From Imbroritus primus (GTDB lineage Bacteria; Pseudomonadota; Gammaproteobacteria; Burkholderiales; Burkholderiaceae), in the NCBI RefSeq assembly GCF_964332355.1, contig NZ_OZ201294.1:124001-188000 (forward strand): a DNA stretch of 64,000 nt, written 5' to 3'. Positions 44,294-53,178 of the stretch are shown here, one piece after another (position 1 is the first letter of the stretch; every line of letters begins with the position of its first letter). The notes beneath the pieces were generated by a model, which was not told the DNA's origin, did not search any database, and saw nothing but the letters and a program-made list of their open reading frames with translations. The position numbers and the translations under genes are program-made.

Positions 44294-44989
44294 ATGAAGA
44301 CCCTCGGCCTGCTGGGCGGTATGAGCTGGGAATCCACGTTGCCCTACTACCGGCACATCAACACAACGGTCCAGCAGCGCCTTGGCGGCCTGCACTCGGC
44401 CCGCATCGTGCTGTACAGCATGGATTTCCACGACATCGAGCAATTGCAGCGGGCCAATCAATGGGATCAGGCCGGGGTGGTGCTGGCCGATGCAGCTCGG
44501 CGGCTCGAGGCCGGCGGCGCAGACGGTCTGGTGCTGTGTACCAACACCATGCACAAGGTGGCGGGGCAGATCGCGCAGTCAGTGAGCATCCCACTACTGC
44601 ACATCGCCGATCCGACTGCAGATGCGATCAAGGCGGCCGGACATGCCACTGTCGGACTCCTCGGCACACGTTTCACCATGGAGCAGGATTTCTACCGCGC
44701 CCGCCTCGAGACGCAGCATGGGTTGCGGGTATTGATCCCAGATGACACCGATCGCGCCACCGTACATCGCATCATCTACGAGGAACTCTGCCGGGGCTGC
44801 ATCCGTGATGCATCGCGAACAGCCTACCTGAGTGTCATTCAACGTCTCATGGACCGGGGAGCGCAGGCCATCATTCTCGGCTGTACCGAAATCTCGTTAC
44901 TGTTGGAGCCGAAGGATGTGGATGCTCCCTTGTTCGACACGACTTATCTGCATGCTGTACATGCAGCAGAATGGGCATTGCATCCATAA
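44294..44989 (+). CDS. Aspartate/glutamate racemase family protein
   Basis: 231 residues after an AGGAG ribosome site. It starts MKTLGLLGGMSWESTLPYYR and carries the two catalytic cysteines expected of the family: Cys82 (LVLCTNTMHKVA) and Cys197 (IILGCTEISLLL). These two-base enzymes interconvert L- and D-aspartate without a cofactor; other substrates are known in the family. The conserved His-after-TNTM pattern supports the aspartate racemase (YgeA/RacD) branch. It is divergent from flhB and 42 nt before the DUF2200 gene. Confidence 0.88.
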   Translation: MKTLGLLGGMSWESTLPYYRHINTTVQQRLGGLHSARIVLYSMDFHDIEQLQRANQWDQAGVVLADAARRLEAGGADGLVLCTNTMHKVAGQIAQSVSIPLLHIADPTADAIKAAGHATVGLLGTRFTMEQDFYRARLETQHGLRVLIPDDTDRATVHRIIYEELCRGCIRDASRTAYLSVIQRLMDRGAQAIILGCTEISLLLEPKDVDAPLFDTTYLHAVHAAEWALHP

Positions 44990-45031
44990 GGATGCATTCC
45001 CGTTTGCAACACTCGGACCGGAGGGCCGACG

Positions 45032-45379
45032 ATGTCCAACGCACGCGTATTCGCGATGAAATTCTCGAAGGTCTATCCACTCTATGTCCAGAAGGCGGAA
45101 CGCAAGAACCGGACGCGGGAAGAGGTCGACCAGGTCATCTGCTGGTTGACGGGCTACAGCCCGGCAGGCTTGCAAGAGCAGATCGACAAGGACAGCGACT
45201 TCGCGGTCTTTTTTGCCGAGGCGCCGGCCCTGCACCCGAACCGCGCACTGATCAAGGGCGTGGTGTGCGGCGTGCGGGTGGAAGACGTCGACGATCCGCT
45301 GATGCAGAAGATCCGCTATCTGGACAAGCTGGTCGATGAGCTCGCGAAAGGCAAGGCCCTGGAGAAAATCCTGCGCTGA
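45032..45379 (+). CDS. DUF2200 family protein
   Basis: 115 residues, the family length: [80 protein letters not shown]. Small, soluble and mostly helical; no function is known to me for this family. It follows the racemase gene after 42 nt and may be cotranscribed. Confidence 0.88.
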   Translation: MSNARVFAMKFSKVYPLYVQKAERKNRTREEVDQVICWLTGYSPAGLQEQIDKDSDFAVFFAEAPALHPNRALIKGVVCGVRVEDVDDPLMQKIRYLDKLVDELAKGKALEKILR

Positions 45380-45502
45380 CGAGCCTGGCTTTGCCGCCGG
45401 CTGCCACGCCGGAGAAATGCCTTGATCGTGCGCATATCCGACATACCATCCCGCTATCCGCGCCGGAAACTTTAAACCACTGTAAATCCACGGCCCGACT
45501 AA

Positions 45503-45531
45503 TTGACCCGGCCGGCGCGGGTGCCTAGCAT
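45503..45531 (+). promoter_or_regulatory. Sigma-70 promoter of the ankyrin-type gene
   Basis: TTGACC (45503-45508), 17 bases, TAGCAT (45526-45531). It predicts a transcription start near 45538 and a leader of about 34 nt before the ATG at 45572, which favours that ATG over earlier TTG or GTG codons. Confidence 0.5.
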
Positions 45532-45571
45532 TCGCGACGCGACTGAACCGGTCGCGCCCGATTTGCTTGCC

Positions 45572-47110
45572 ATGACCCGCCTTACCGGTACACCCGAGAC
45601 GTTTCCCGCCCTCCTCCCCGCAACTGGCGCATTGCCTTTCACAGCTGCGGTTGACCATGGCGACGTTCGGCACGATACCCCTGCCCCAGCCACGACGCGC
45701 GCCTCCGTGAACCAGCGGCCCACAATGCCCGCCACGCAGATCCCGGCGCTGCCCCACGCGACCGTTCACAGTGGGGTGGCGCGTAGTCATGCCATGATTG
45801 CGCTCCATGCCCTGCCCCGACCCGGTGGGCAGGCATGGAGCGCGTACGAAATCGGCGAATACCGGTGTGCCTTGCGTTTTTTCAAACTGGAGATATCTAC
45901 ACCGGGCGCGCTCGTGCGCGGATATCGGCAGCGCGCACGCACGTACCTGGCGCAAATGGACCGCCTGCTTGCGGACAATGGCCCCGCATGGATCAACACG
46001 ATGCTCGACGCAGCGTGGGGGGCCGGGCGGACCAAGTGGCTGGTCCAGATGATCCGCCTGATGCAGGAAGTCGCTCCTGCGGATTGCCCGTCTGCACTCC
46101 CGGCGCGGCTGGTCGCGCTTGGATTGCCCATGGCGGCGGCACGCACCTTTTTCACCTTCACTGCCTTCGGCCGTGAACCTGATCTGCGCCATCATGCCAT
46201 TGCACTTTTCGCGCGCATGGATCACGCCACGCGCGCACGACTGCTGCTTGCCGCCAATTTCCCGGCTGAGCGCGCCTGCAAGATTGCCGATGCCTTTGCC
46301 GCCAAGATGCTCGGCGATACCCTTGCACCATTGCAGACGGCTGCCTTGCTGATGGTCCTGGCGCTGAAGCCCACGCCGAGGCATCTCACCACACTGGTGG
46401 ACGAACGCTTCGCCGCGCCCCTGCTGGATGGCGTGATTGAAAGCTCACCGCGCTACGACGAGGCCGAGGCATTCATGCAGGACCCGTTGTGCCGGACAGC
46501 GGCAGTCTCGTGGGTCACCAAGAGCCTGCACTCGGCCAATCCGGCACGTCATGTGGAATTGCTTGGCAACTATCTCGCACCACACGACCGCATGCCGACA
46601 GGCTTCACCGATCTGCTCGGCAATTACCTCCGCCAGATCGCCGGCGACACGGAATTGCCCGACGAAACCACGATCCGGACCATCGTGCGCGGCGAGGCGC
46701 GGCGCCTGATCGGGCCTGACGCCACCAGCGCAGTGCGCCAGGCAATGGGAAAAACATCCACGGAACGGCTGGGTGCGCTACTCCGCCATGGCATCGCGGT
46801 CGATATGCCGGATGCCCACGGCTTTACTGCACTGCACTACGCCATTGCCGTGCTCGATACCGAGAAGGTCCGGCTCCTGCTCGAGCACTCTGCCGATCCT
46901 TTGCGCAAGCCGGTCGGCATGCTGCACAAGCTCAGCGACACCCTGCGCAAGCTCGGCGGTACCCTGCACGGCCTGCCGCCGCATAAACCGCTCAAGTTTG
47001 CGAAAAAACTGTTCGAACGGCTGGATTCGCCCGTACAGCGGGCGCGGCTGACCGAGATCATCGACCTGCTCAAGACGCATGCAGCGCACATCCGGCAGCA
47101 GCGAGCATAA
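45572..47110 (+). CDS. Large protein with C-terminal ankyrin-like repeat, unknown function
   Basis: 512 residues from the ATG at 45572; a TTG at 45503 would lie in the -35 element. Residues 1-70 are Pro/Thr/Ala-rich and probably disordered. The middle (about 90-380) is helical with no family I recognise (LVQMIRLMQEVAPADC, FFTFTAFGREPDLRHHAIAL, RHVELLGNYLAPHDRMPTGF). Residues about 414-449 (DAHGFTALHYAIAVLDTEKV, then RLLLEHSADPLRK) are a clear ankyrin repeat, preceded by a half repeat. The C terminus is basic and helical. No signal peptide or membrane helix is seen. The layout (disordered start, helical body, ankyrin end) recalls secreted effectors, but this is inference. Confidence 0.72.
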   Translation: MTRLTGTPETFPALLPATGALPFTAAVDHGDVRHDTPAPATTRASVNQRPTMPATQIPALPHATVHSGVARSHAMIALHALPRPGGQAWSAYEIGEYRCALRFFKLEISTPGALVRGYRQRARTYLAQMDRLLADNGPAWINTMLDAAWGAGRTKWLVQMIRLMQEVAPADCPSALPARLVALGLPMAAARTFFTFTAFGREPDLRHHAIALFARMDHATRARLLLAANFPAERACKIADAFAAKMLGDTLAPLQTAALLMVLALKPTPRHLTTLVDERFAAPLLDGVIESSPRYDEAEAFMQDPLCRTAAVSWVTKSLHSANPARHVELLGNYLAPHDRMPTGFTDLLGNYLRQIAGDTELPDETTIRTIVRGEARRLIGPDATSAVRQAMGKTSTERLGALLRHGIAVDMPDAHGFTALHYAIAVLDTEKVRLLLEHSADPLRKPVGMLHKLSDTLRKLGGTLHGLPPHKPLKFAKKLFERLDSPVQRARLTEIIDLLKTHAAHIRQQRA

Positions 47111-47180
47111 GCCCTGTCGCGCACGCGCCTGAACAGTACCGGCCGTGACAGATTGCAACCATCTGCCTACCATTGTTGCC

Positions 47181-47672
47181 ATGAGCATCCGCCTGTTCCG
47201 TCCCGGCGACGAGCCCGCGCTGTTCCGCGTGTTCCACTCCGCCATCCACCTGGTCTGCGCACGTGACTACACCGCGGCACAGTGCAGCGCGTGGGCGCCG
47301 ACGCAGATGGACATGGCAATATGGGCGGAACGCATGCGCCAGCTGACGCCCTTCGTCGTCGAGCATGACGGTGAGATCATTGCCTATGCCGATCTCCAGC
47401 CCAGCGGCTACATCGACCACTTCTTCGTCTCCGGCCACCACCAGCGCCTTGGCGCCGGCGGCCAGCTGATGGCGCGCATTCATGAAGACGCCTCGCGGCA
47501 CGGTATTGCGGAGTTGACCTCACATGTCAGCCTGACGGCCGAGCCATTCTTCCGGCACTATGGTTTCGAGGTGACGCACCGGCGGTACCCGGTGCGTAAT
47601 GGGGTCACGCTGGAATATGCGCGGATGCGCAAGGTCTTGCGCGGGTCGGCGATACCCTGCGTACCTGGCTGA
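47181..47672 (+). CDS. GNAT family N-acetyltransferase
   Basis: 163 residues from the ATG at 47181 (MSIRLFRPGDEPALFRVFHS). The acetyl-CoA-binding motif is HHQRLGAGGQLMARIHEDAS after the beta strand YIDHFFVSG, and FFRHYGFEVTHRRYPVRNGV gives the final GNAT strands. The substrate is unknown. Codon use and base composition are those of the host. It stands alone between two ankyrin-type genes. Confidence 0.9.
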   Translation: MSIRLFRPGDEPALFRVFHSAIHLVCARDYTAAQCSAWAPTQMDMAIWAERMRQLTPFVVEHDGEIIAYADLQPSGYIDHFFVSGHHQRLGAGGQLMARIHEDASRHGIAELTSHVSLTAEPFFRHYGFEVTHRRYPVRNGVTLEYARMRKVLRGSAIPCVPG

Positions 47673-47949
47673 TCCGCAACCTGCACTGATTGATGCAAAC
47701 TCTGCGGGTAGCCGGACTGCACTGGGCGGCATCAGGCGCTTGTGCAACCTGTGCGCCAGAAATCTCTTGGCATATACGCATGTGCCTGGAGTTTCTGGCC
47801 ATCCACCCAACAATACGAAGCTGGTGGAGCCTTCCTAAAGCGCTACGGTTATACATGCGTTGGTGTGCCGCCCGACTGACGGAAGCACTCCGCCGCTCTT
47901 CAGCATGACACGTCGTGGCGAGCGGCAAAGGTCATCGATACCAGGGACG
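47673..47949. other. Intergenic stretch without a recognised gene
   Basis: The 277-nt space between the acetyltransferase and the AT-richer minus-strand gene is of mixed composition. A plus-strand frame (47690-47908) has no ribosome site and no recognisable content. No hairpin with a T run is evident. Confidence 0.4.
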
Positions 47950-50019
47950 TCAACCGTCTACATGGACCATGCGTCTGGCAAAATCCTTCAGCAGTTGGTC
48001 AGCGATTTCTTCCAGTTTTGCAATGCCGCGTCTGAGCGCTGCCTGCCTTGAGGCCGACTGTGCTTGCACGTCAGGATAATCCCGTTCGATTTCGGCAGGT
48101 AACGTGCATGAGACTGTATCCTGAACGATATGAATGGCAAGCAGGCGATCCAACTGTTCGGTGTTTGCGGATACCTTGCGCACATTGTTTCTATCTGGAC
48201 GAACGGTGAAGTGGAGGCTGACATCAAGGTCGGCATTTTCGCTGTTGGAAACAGTCTCGATGAAATTAACCAACTCACCAGAGAGATTGCTACGACGGCT
48301 TTTAACCAGTTTATTCAGTGACTTGAAGGTTTCCAGCAAGGTATTTTTTGCTGGCATAGTGGCTTCTGCCGGCTGATCTGCCCCGATATTCGGGACAGGC
48401 ATGGGAGATATTCCGGGTGATCCCGCTTTTTGGACAGTGACGGCGGAAGACTGATTTGCTTTTAGCTGCGAGATCAATTCTCGCGCGGCCTGAATGGCGG
48501 TGCTCACCAATCGCGCTTCGTTCAGCGCCTTCTCCTTGAGCTGAACCAGCGGATCTTCCGGGGAAGCAGCCTCCGCCGATCCGGCATGATCACTCAGTCT
48601 GCTATTCAATATCTCGAGGTTCGCCGCATATGTTTCCTCAATCCACTTGCAGTATCTCGTTTCTAATGAAAGGTATTTTTCAAGCTCTTTAATTTGCGAA
48701 TTCACAACGCCACAATAGGCAACAAGCATTGCTCCACTAACGCCTTGCTCAATCCCTTTCTCACGAAGTCGCATAGCGAGATGCTGGAGTTTGTCGACTT
48801 CTGGACGACACGTGTCCTGCAAACCTTTCACGATCTTGTTGAGTTCGGCCTGCATTTCAACCTTCGCCCGTTCGATCAGCATGCACGGCCTCTCTTTCTC
48901 ACTGGGCGAAACTGGCGGCATGTTTGGCTCCGCAGGCCTGGAAGGCCATACTGGCAGTACGCTGTCTGTGATGCCAGCACCCGGCTCCATGTGAGTTGTA
49001 CCCGGGCAATGCGCTGCCTGCTTATTGAACCAGTCAATAGCAATATGCGTGGCCTCTATCACCGTCTTGATAGGGATTATTTGGTCTGTCTTAGGACCAA
49101 ACGGTTTGGTTCCCGCTAGCAAGTTCCGCACGGCATCGTGCCTAGCTTCCAGTATTGCAGGCAGCGACTCCGTCTTTCCAGTCAGTAGTTTTTCAAGTTC
49201 TGAGCGGTCGTTGGGCGTACACTTGCTCAAGGTATCTATCAGACTGTCCATTAACTTGGATCGTTCGAGATTCTTGAGAAAAGCGATATTGCCTTCCAGA
49301 GTCTTCACGCGACGGGAATATGCCAATGCTCTATCACGATCGGGATGGTTTTCAATAAAGGCATCTCCTCGATAATCTGTCATAGGTGGGCGATACCCGC
49401 GCGGGCGGTCTGCTTTCGCCCCTTGAGCAGCCTCAAGGCAACGTAGCTCGAATTCCGCTTCCTGCAACGGCGTACGCCCTTCGTATTCTTTCAGGAGATC
49501 TACGCCATTTTCGTGAAGCACTTCCAGTAAACGGTGATGGCGGGCTCGGGCAGCCTGATTGGCGATGCCTCCTGCGTTCAGCAAATCTTCACCCTGGGAT
49601 TTGACGGCCTTGCAAATCTCATCGGCCTCCCGCCTGTAATCTGCATCGTAGTCTTTAACCGTGTACAACCTATGCTGTGAGTTTGCGGCATCGACCTTGT
49701 CTTGCGATGTATCTGGCGCATGTGCCGCCGTGGATTCTCTTGACACTTGGGTAGAAGGAAATTGTGTATTGCTTCTAGTGTTTGCCGCGACTGCGCTGGT
49801 CGAAAGTACAGGTGCAACCTGTGCCTCAAACGGAAGATTACTGGGCGTTCTATTCCCCCAGATAATTCCGGTCAGGAGCTTGTATGGCGCTTTCAACAAC
49901 TGCGTTAAACGGGCCCGGGTACGCGGTGTGGGCGGAGATGCCTCGGTCAATGCTGCGGGTCCTGCGGAATGGGAAGGGGCTGCTGTCGCGCGGTGCGCAT
50001 GATTGACCTTCTTGACCAT
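47950..50019 (-). CDS. Large helical protein with ankyrin-like segment, possibly acquired by transfer
   Basis: 689 residues from the ATG at 50019, chosen for its AAGG site 8 nt upstream; an ATG at 50127 would add 36 residues without a ribosome site. The first 110 residues are Ala/Ser/Thr/Pro-rich. Residues about 157-194 (ARARHHRLLEVLHENGVDLL with YEGRTPLQEAEFEL) resemble one ankyrin repeat. Most of the rest is charged helix with coiled-coil character (SEKERPCMLIERAKVEMQAE, LNKIVKGLQDTCRPEVDKLQ). The gene is visibly richer in A and T than its neighbours and its upstream region is AT-rich. No signal peptide or transmembrane helix is seen. An effector or symbiosis factor is possible; no family is recognised. 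Confidence 0.68.
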   Translation of the reverse strand: MVKKVNHAHRATAAPSHSAGPAALTEASPPTPRTRARLTQLLKAPYKLLTGIIWGNRTPSNLPFEAQVAPVLSTSAVAANTRSNTQFPSTQVSRESTAAHAPDTSQDKVDAANSQHRLYTVKDYDADYRREADEICKAVKSQGEDLLNAGGIANQAARARHHRLLEVLHENGVDLLKEYEGRTPLQEAEFELRCLEAAQGAKADRPRGYRPPMTDYRGDAFIENHPDRDRALAYSRRVKTLEGNIAFLKNLERSKLMDSLIDTLSKCTPNDRSELEKLLTGKTESLPAILEARHDAVRNLLAGTKPFGPKTDQIIPIKTVIEATHIAIDWFNKQAAHCPGTTHMEPGAGITDSVLPVWPSRPAEPNMPPVSPSEKERPCMLIERAKVEMQAELNKIVKGLQDTCRPEVDKLQHLAMRLREKGIEQGVSGAMLVAYCGVVNSQIKELEKYLSLETRYCKWIEETYAANLEILNSRLSDHAGSAEAASPEDPLVQLKEKALNEARLVSTAIQAARELISQLKANQSSAVTVQKAGSPGISPMPVPNIGADQPAEATMPAKNTLLETFKSLNKLVKSRRSNLSGELVNFIETVSNSENADLDVSLHFTVRPDRNNVRKVSANTEQLDRLLAIHIVQDTVSCTLPAEIERDYPDVQAQSASRQAALRRGIAKLEEIADQLLKDFARRMVHVDG

Positions 50020-50382
50020 GACTTTTGCCTTAGATTGGGAGCAGTTTGTATTGGTGTCGGGCGCCGCATCGAAGGCAACGCCATCAGCTGCCAGGGCAGA
50101 AACAAAGCAACTGGCTACACGACCCATGCAGTGGGCTGGGCGTGATCAGATTCAACCCAAAAATAGGCAATCGGCAAAATAAACAATTGTCTATTAACAA
50201 TCGTTCAAATTTTTCGTCAACACGAGGTTCAATAGGCTTGAAATAGCTGCACGGCGAGGGCGCTTCCGCCGCTCATAATCGCCGGCACAACCCATGGTGA
50301 CAAGCAACCCAGGGCATGTGGCGCATGATTTGCCCTGATGTTGACGGACTGGAAGATGTCGGACGAACGATGGCAGCCAGTA
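50020..50382. other. AT-rich upstream region
   Basis: About 50150-50250 is the most AT-rich patch of the window and contains tandem A/T-rich motifs including TTGACG, TTGAAC and TTGTTTATTTTG on the minus strand. A promoter for the 47950-50019 gene is likely here (for example TTGACG with TTAATA 17 bases later), but several -10 choices fit equally. The remainder to 50382 holds no gene I can support. Confidence 0.4.
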
Positions 50383-50856
50383 CTAAAGAAATCCAATCCA
50401 CCGCCCCGCCACGATGGCCGAGAACCACAGCAGCAAGGAGCCGGCCGCTTGCAGGCGCATGCTGACCGGCGCCACTGCATCGGATTGCAAGACCTGCCGC
50501 CACGCCGGGCGGGTATGCAGGCACAGCGCATTCAGCACGCCGGCAGCCACCAGCGCGAGCTTGGTCAGGAATGCGGCGTTGTCGAGATAGGTGTCCGGCT
50601 GGGTGGTGAAAAGCCATGCACCGGTGAGCACGGCCAACCCCAGCCCCACGGCGGCGATGCGCGAGAGGTACGGTCCGGCGCTGGCGAGCGGTACCACACG
50701 GCCGACGCCAAGCAGGCGCAGGTCAAGCGCGACGATGGCGCCGACCAGCACGCCAAGCGAGGCGATGTGTGTGGCATTGACCAGAAGGTAGGCCGTGCCG
50801 GACCGCTGCAGCAGCATGGCTGGCGGCGTGGCTGCCAGCCATTCGAGCCAGGTCAC
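50383..50856 (-). CDS. Small integral membrane protein, unknown function
   Basis: 157 residues with four predicted membrane helices (LLVNATHIASLGVLVGAIVA, IAAVGLGLAVLTGAWLFTTQ, FLTKLALVAAGVLNALCLHT, RLQAAGSLLLWFSAIVAGRW). Histidines near the first and third helices (THIASLG, CLHTRP) could bind a cofactor, but no specific motif is secure. It begins 3 nt after the DUF6152 gene, so the two are one unit. I recognise it only as a conserved-looking membrane protein. Confidence 0.75.
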   Translation of the reverse strand: MTWLEWLAATPPAMLLQRSGTAYLLVNATHIASLGVLVGAIVALDLRLLGVGRVVPLASAGPYLSRIAAVGLGLAVLTGAWLFTTQPDTYLDNAAFLTKLALVAAGVLNALCLHTRPAWRQVLQSDAVAPVSMRLQAAGSLLLWFSAIVAGRWIGFL

Positions 50857-50859
50857 GGC

Positions 50860-51261
50860 TTACTGTCCTTTCTGGATGCGCTCGGGGTAGATATCGTAGG
50901 TCTTGCCGCCGACGGTGATCTGCACGGCTTTCATGCGTTTTTCTGTATGGTCCTTGGCGCGGTTGCCGGTGGCAGCGATCTGGTCGCCGGCCTTGGCGGA
51001 GCCTTCGACAAAGCCGGCGCGCTCGGTCTGTGAGGGGTTGCTGAGCTCGACACGCCACAGGCCATCGTTGGCGGTTTGTACTTCCAGACGCGGGTGCGGC
51101 GGCGCCAGCGAGACCGATTTCACCACGCCGCGCAGTTGCATCTGCTCTTTCTCCGCCCATTCCCAGCCGTGATGCGCCGAGGCGCTGGCCATGAACAGGC
51201 CCGACAGGAACACGCCTGCGATGGCGCCAGATACGACGCGGGATACGATTCGATGTGACAT
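50860..51261 (-). CDS. DUF6152-like periplasmic protein
   Basis: 133 residues from the ATG at 51261. A signal peptide (SGAIAGVFLSGLFMASASA, cleavage before HHGWEW) is followed by an OB-like beta domain: LRGVVKSVSLAPPHPRLEVQ, DGLWRVELSNPSQTERAGF, GDQIAATGNRAKDHTEKRMK, VTVGGKTYDIYPERIQ. The HHGWEW start of the mature chain and the domain order match the DUF6152 family. The function is unknown. It is paired with the membrane protein downstream. Confidence 0.8.
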   Translation of the reverse strand: MSHRIVSRVVSGAIAGVFLSGLFMASASAHHGWEWAEKEQMQLRGVVKSVSLAPPHPRLEVQTANDGLWRVELSNPSQTERAGFVEGSAKAGDQIAATGNRAKDHTEKRMKAVQITVGGKTYDIYPERIQKGQ

Positions 51262-51370
51262 GACGTTCTCCTTGCGATACATGGCAGGCTGGCGGGCACC
51301 GGCCGTGTGCGTCAACACATGCGCACAGACATATGTCGGCATGGCCGGCGGGGGCCCGGTACGGGCGGCG

Positions 51371-51802
51371 TCAGAAGGTGACGACCACGGACGGCGCGCT
51401 ACGCTCGGCCTTGCCGTGATAGACCGCTTCGATATTGTTACCGTCGGGGTCCAGCACGAAGGCGCCGTAGTAGCCGGGATGGTATTCGCGGTAGCCGGGA
51501 GCGCCATTGTCGGTGCCGCCATTGGCCAGTGCAGCCTGGTAGAAGGCCTGCACCATCGCTTCGTCACGCGCCTGGAAGGCAAGATGGTGCCGGCCCGTGA
51601 GCTTGCCGCAGGCGGCCGGGCTGGTGGCAGTGGACACGAACAACTCGTCGGCCCAGAAGTAGTCGTCGCCGCGCCCGCTGATAGGAATCTGCAGCGCCTT
51701 GAAGACGGCGGTGTAGAACGTTTCGCTTGCGGCAATGTCACGCACGACGAGCTGGATGTGGTCGATCAGGCGGCCACGGTGCAGTTGCTGGGTTTCCATC
51801 AT
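51371..51802 (-). CDS. VOC (glyoxalase/dioxygenase superfamily) protein
   Basis: 143 residues, a single vicinal-oxygen-chelate module pair: IDHIQLVVRDIAASETFYTA at the start with the first metal His, RHHLAFQARDEAMVQAFYQA, and GAFVLDPDGNNIEAVYHGKA with the final metal Glu. This is the pattern of single-domain VOC proteins often annotated as glyoxalase-like; the substrate is unknown. The start may be the second Met (51799). It stands alone, 149 nt after the cheZ stop on the other side. Confidence 0.88.
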   Translation of the reverse strand: MMETQQLHRGRLIDHIQLVVRDIAASETFYTAVFKALQIPISGRGDDYFWADELFVSTATSPAACGKLTGRHHLAFQARDEAMVQAFYQAALANGGTDNGAPGYREYHPGYYGAFVLDPDGNNIEAVYHGKAERSAPSVVVTF

Positions 51803-51951
51803 GGGCTCCGGTTCATCGAAATCAGGGAGGCACGACCCTGGGCAGCGGCCTGGGCTGTGGATCCCGCGCAGGATGTCACAGAAGCGATTGTAGATGACGC
51901 CCGATGGTGCGCGTCAAGCTGGCGGGTCTGGCAACACACCAGACCGCTGGC

Positions 51952-52656
51952 TCAGAATCCCAGGCTCTCCAGCAGGTCATCGACCTGGTCCTGGCTCGCC
52001 ACGACATCGGGCTTGTCCTCGGGGCGCACCTGCGGCCCGTTGAGCAAGCCGCCCGGCGTGACTTCCAGCGGCTGGCCGCTGGCCTGCGAATGCTCGAGCA
52101 GGATGGCAATCAGCTGCTGCTCGATCAACTGCACCATGTCGAGCACTTTCTTGATGACCTGGCCGGTCAGGTCCTGGAAATCCTGCGCCATGAGGATTTC
52201 CAGCAACTGCTGGTTGGTCGCGGCGGTGCGGGCGGGAACGGCGTGCAGGAAAGCGTGCGTGTTCTGCACCAGGGCGCGCAGCGCGGCATCGTCCAGGCTG
52301 CGGTCCTGCAAGCGCTGCCATTCGCCTGCCAGCGCGCCGGCCTCGGCCTGCAGCGCATCCTGTGCGGGGCGCGCGAGTTCCACGGCATTGAGCACGCGCG
52401 TGGCGGCCTGCTCGGTCATGGCAGCGATGTAGTTGAGGCGGTCGCGCGCATCGGGAATGGCGTGGGCGGCTTTCTCAACTTCACGGTCCAGGCCAAGTTC
52501 CCGAATGCTCTCGCGCAGCAGGCGGGTCAGATGACCGACGCGCTGCAGCATGCGTTCGGCGGGATCGAGCGCCGTATCCAAATCGGGCTCGGCCGATGCC
52601 GGAACGGCAGCCGCTGCGGCATCAGGATGGATAGCAACTGGATGGCCTTCCATCAC
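51952..52656 (-). CDS. cheZ: CheY-P phosphatase CheZ
   Basis: 234 residues. The catalytic helix is [20 protein letters not shown] with Asp162 and Gln166, and the C-terminal CheY-binding helix is [14 protein letters not shown], as in enteric CheZ. CheZ dephosphorylates CheY and sets the signal lifetime. The N-terminal 25 residues are Ala-rich and disordered. It overlaps cheY by 4 nt and ends the chemotaxis operon. Confidence 0.96.
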   Translation of the reverse strand: MMEGHPVAIHPDAAAAAVPASAEPDLDTALDPAERMLQRVGHLTRLLRESIRELGLDREVEKAAHAIPDARDRLNYIAAMTEQAATRVLNAVELARPAQDALQAEAGALAGEWQRLQDRSLDDAALRALVQNTHAFLHAVPARTAATNQQLLEILMAQDFQDLTGQVIKKVLDMVQLIEQQLIAILLEHSQASGQPLEVTPGGLLNGPQVRPEDKPDVVASQDQVDDLLESLGF

Positions 52657-53060
52657 GCCGCCTTGTCGAGCTTGTCGAGTTTCTCGAAGATCTTGCCAAG
52701 CTTTTCTTCGAGCGTGGCGGCCGTGAATGGCTTCACCACATAGCCGCTGGCGCCGGCTTGCGCGGCGGCGATGATGTTTTCCTTCTTGGCCTCGGCGGTC
52801 ACCATCAGGACGGGCAGCTTGGCGAGTGCGGGATCAGCACGGATGCTCTGCAGCATCTGCAGGCCGTCCATATTCGGCATGTTCCAGTCGGAAATGACGA
52901 AATCGAACCGGCCTTCGCGCAGCTTGTTCAGGCCGGCCTGGCCATCCTCTGCCTCGTCGGCATTGACGTAGCCCAGTTCCTTGAGCAGGTTGCGCACGAT
53001 GCGGCGCATCGTCGGAAAATCATCGACGATGAGAAATCTGAACTGGCTTCTGTCGCTCAT
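52653..53060 (-). CDS. cheY: Chemotaxis response regulator CheY
   Basis: 135 residues from the ATG at 53060; GGAG lies 6 nt upstream of this codon and decides the start. The active site is complete: Asp13-Asp14, phospho-acceptor Asp58 ([14 protein letters not shown]), Thr88 and Lys110. It is close to enteric CheY ([29 protein letters not shown]). Phosphorylated CheY binds FliM and the motor reverses. It is 118 nt after cheB. Confidence 0.98.
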   Translation of the reverse strand: MSDRSQFRFLIVDDFPTMRRIVRNLLKELGYVNADEAEDGQAGLNKLREGRFDFVISDWNMPNMDGLQMLQSIRADPALAKLPVLMVTAEAKKENIIAAAQAGASGYVVKPFTAATLEEKLGKIFEKLDKLDKAA

Positions 53061-53178
53061 GCGGGTCTCCAAATCCTCGCGGGCCTGGCAGGAAAGGCGG
53101 CCCTCCTCCGGTTAACGGCCGGTTCCAGGAAAACTTGAGCACGGCCGTGGACCGGTATCCGGCCGCTCCAGGCAGCCG

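Noticed and set aside
47690..47908. Small plus-strand frame after the acetyltransferase gene
   Set aside because: No ribosome site, no hydrophobic or domain pattern, and base use unlike the coding genes nearby.
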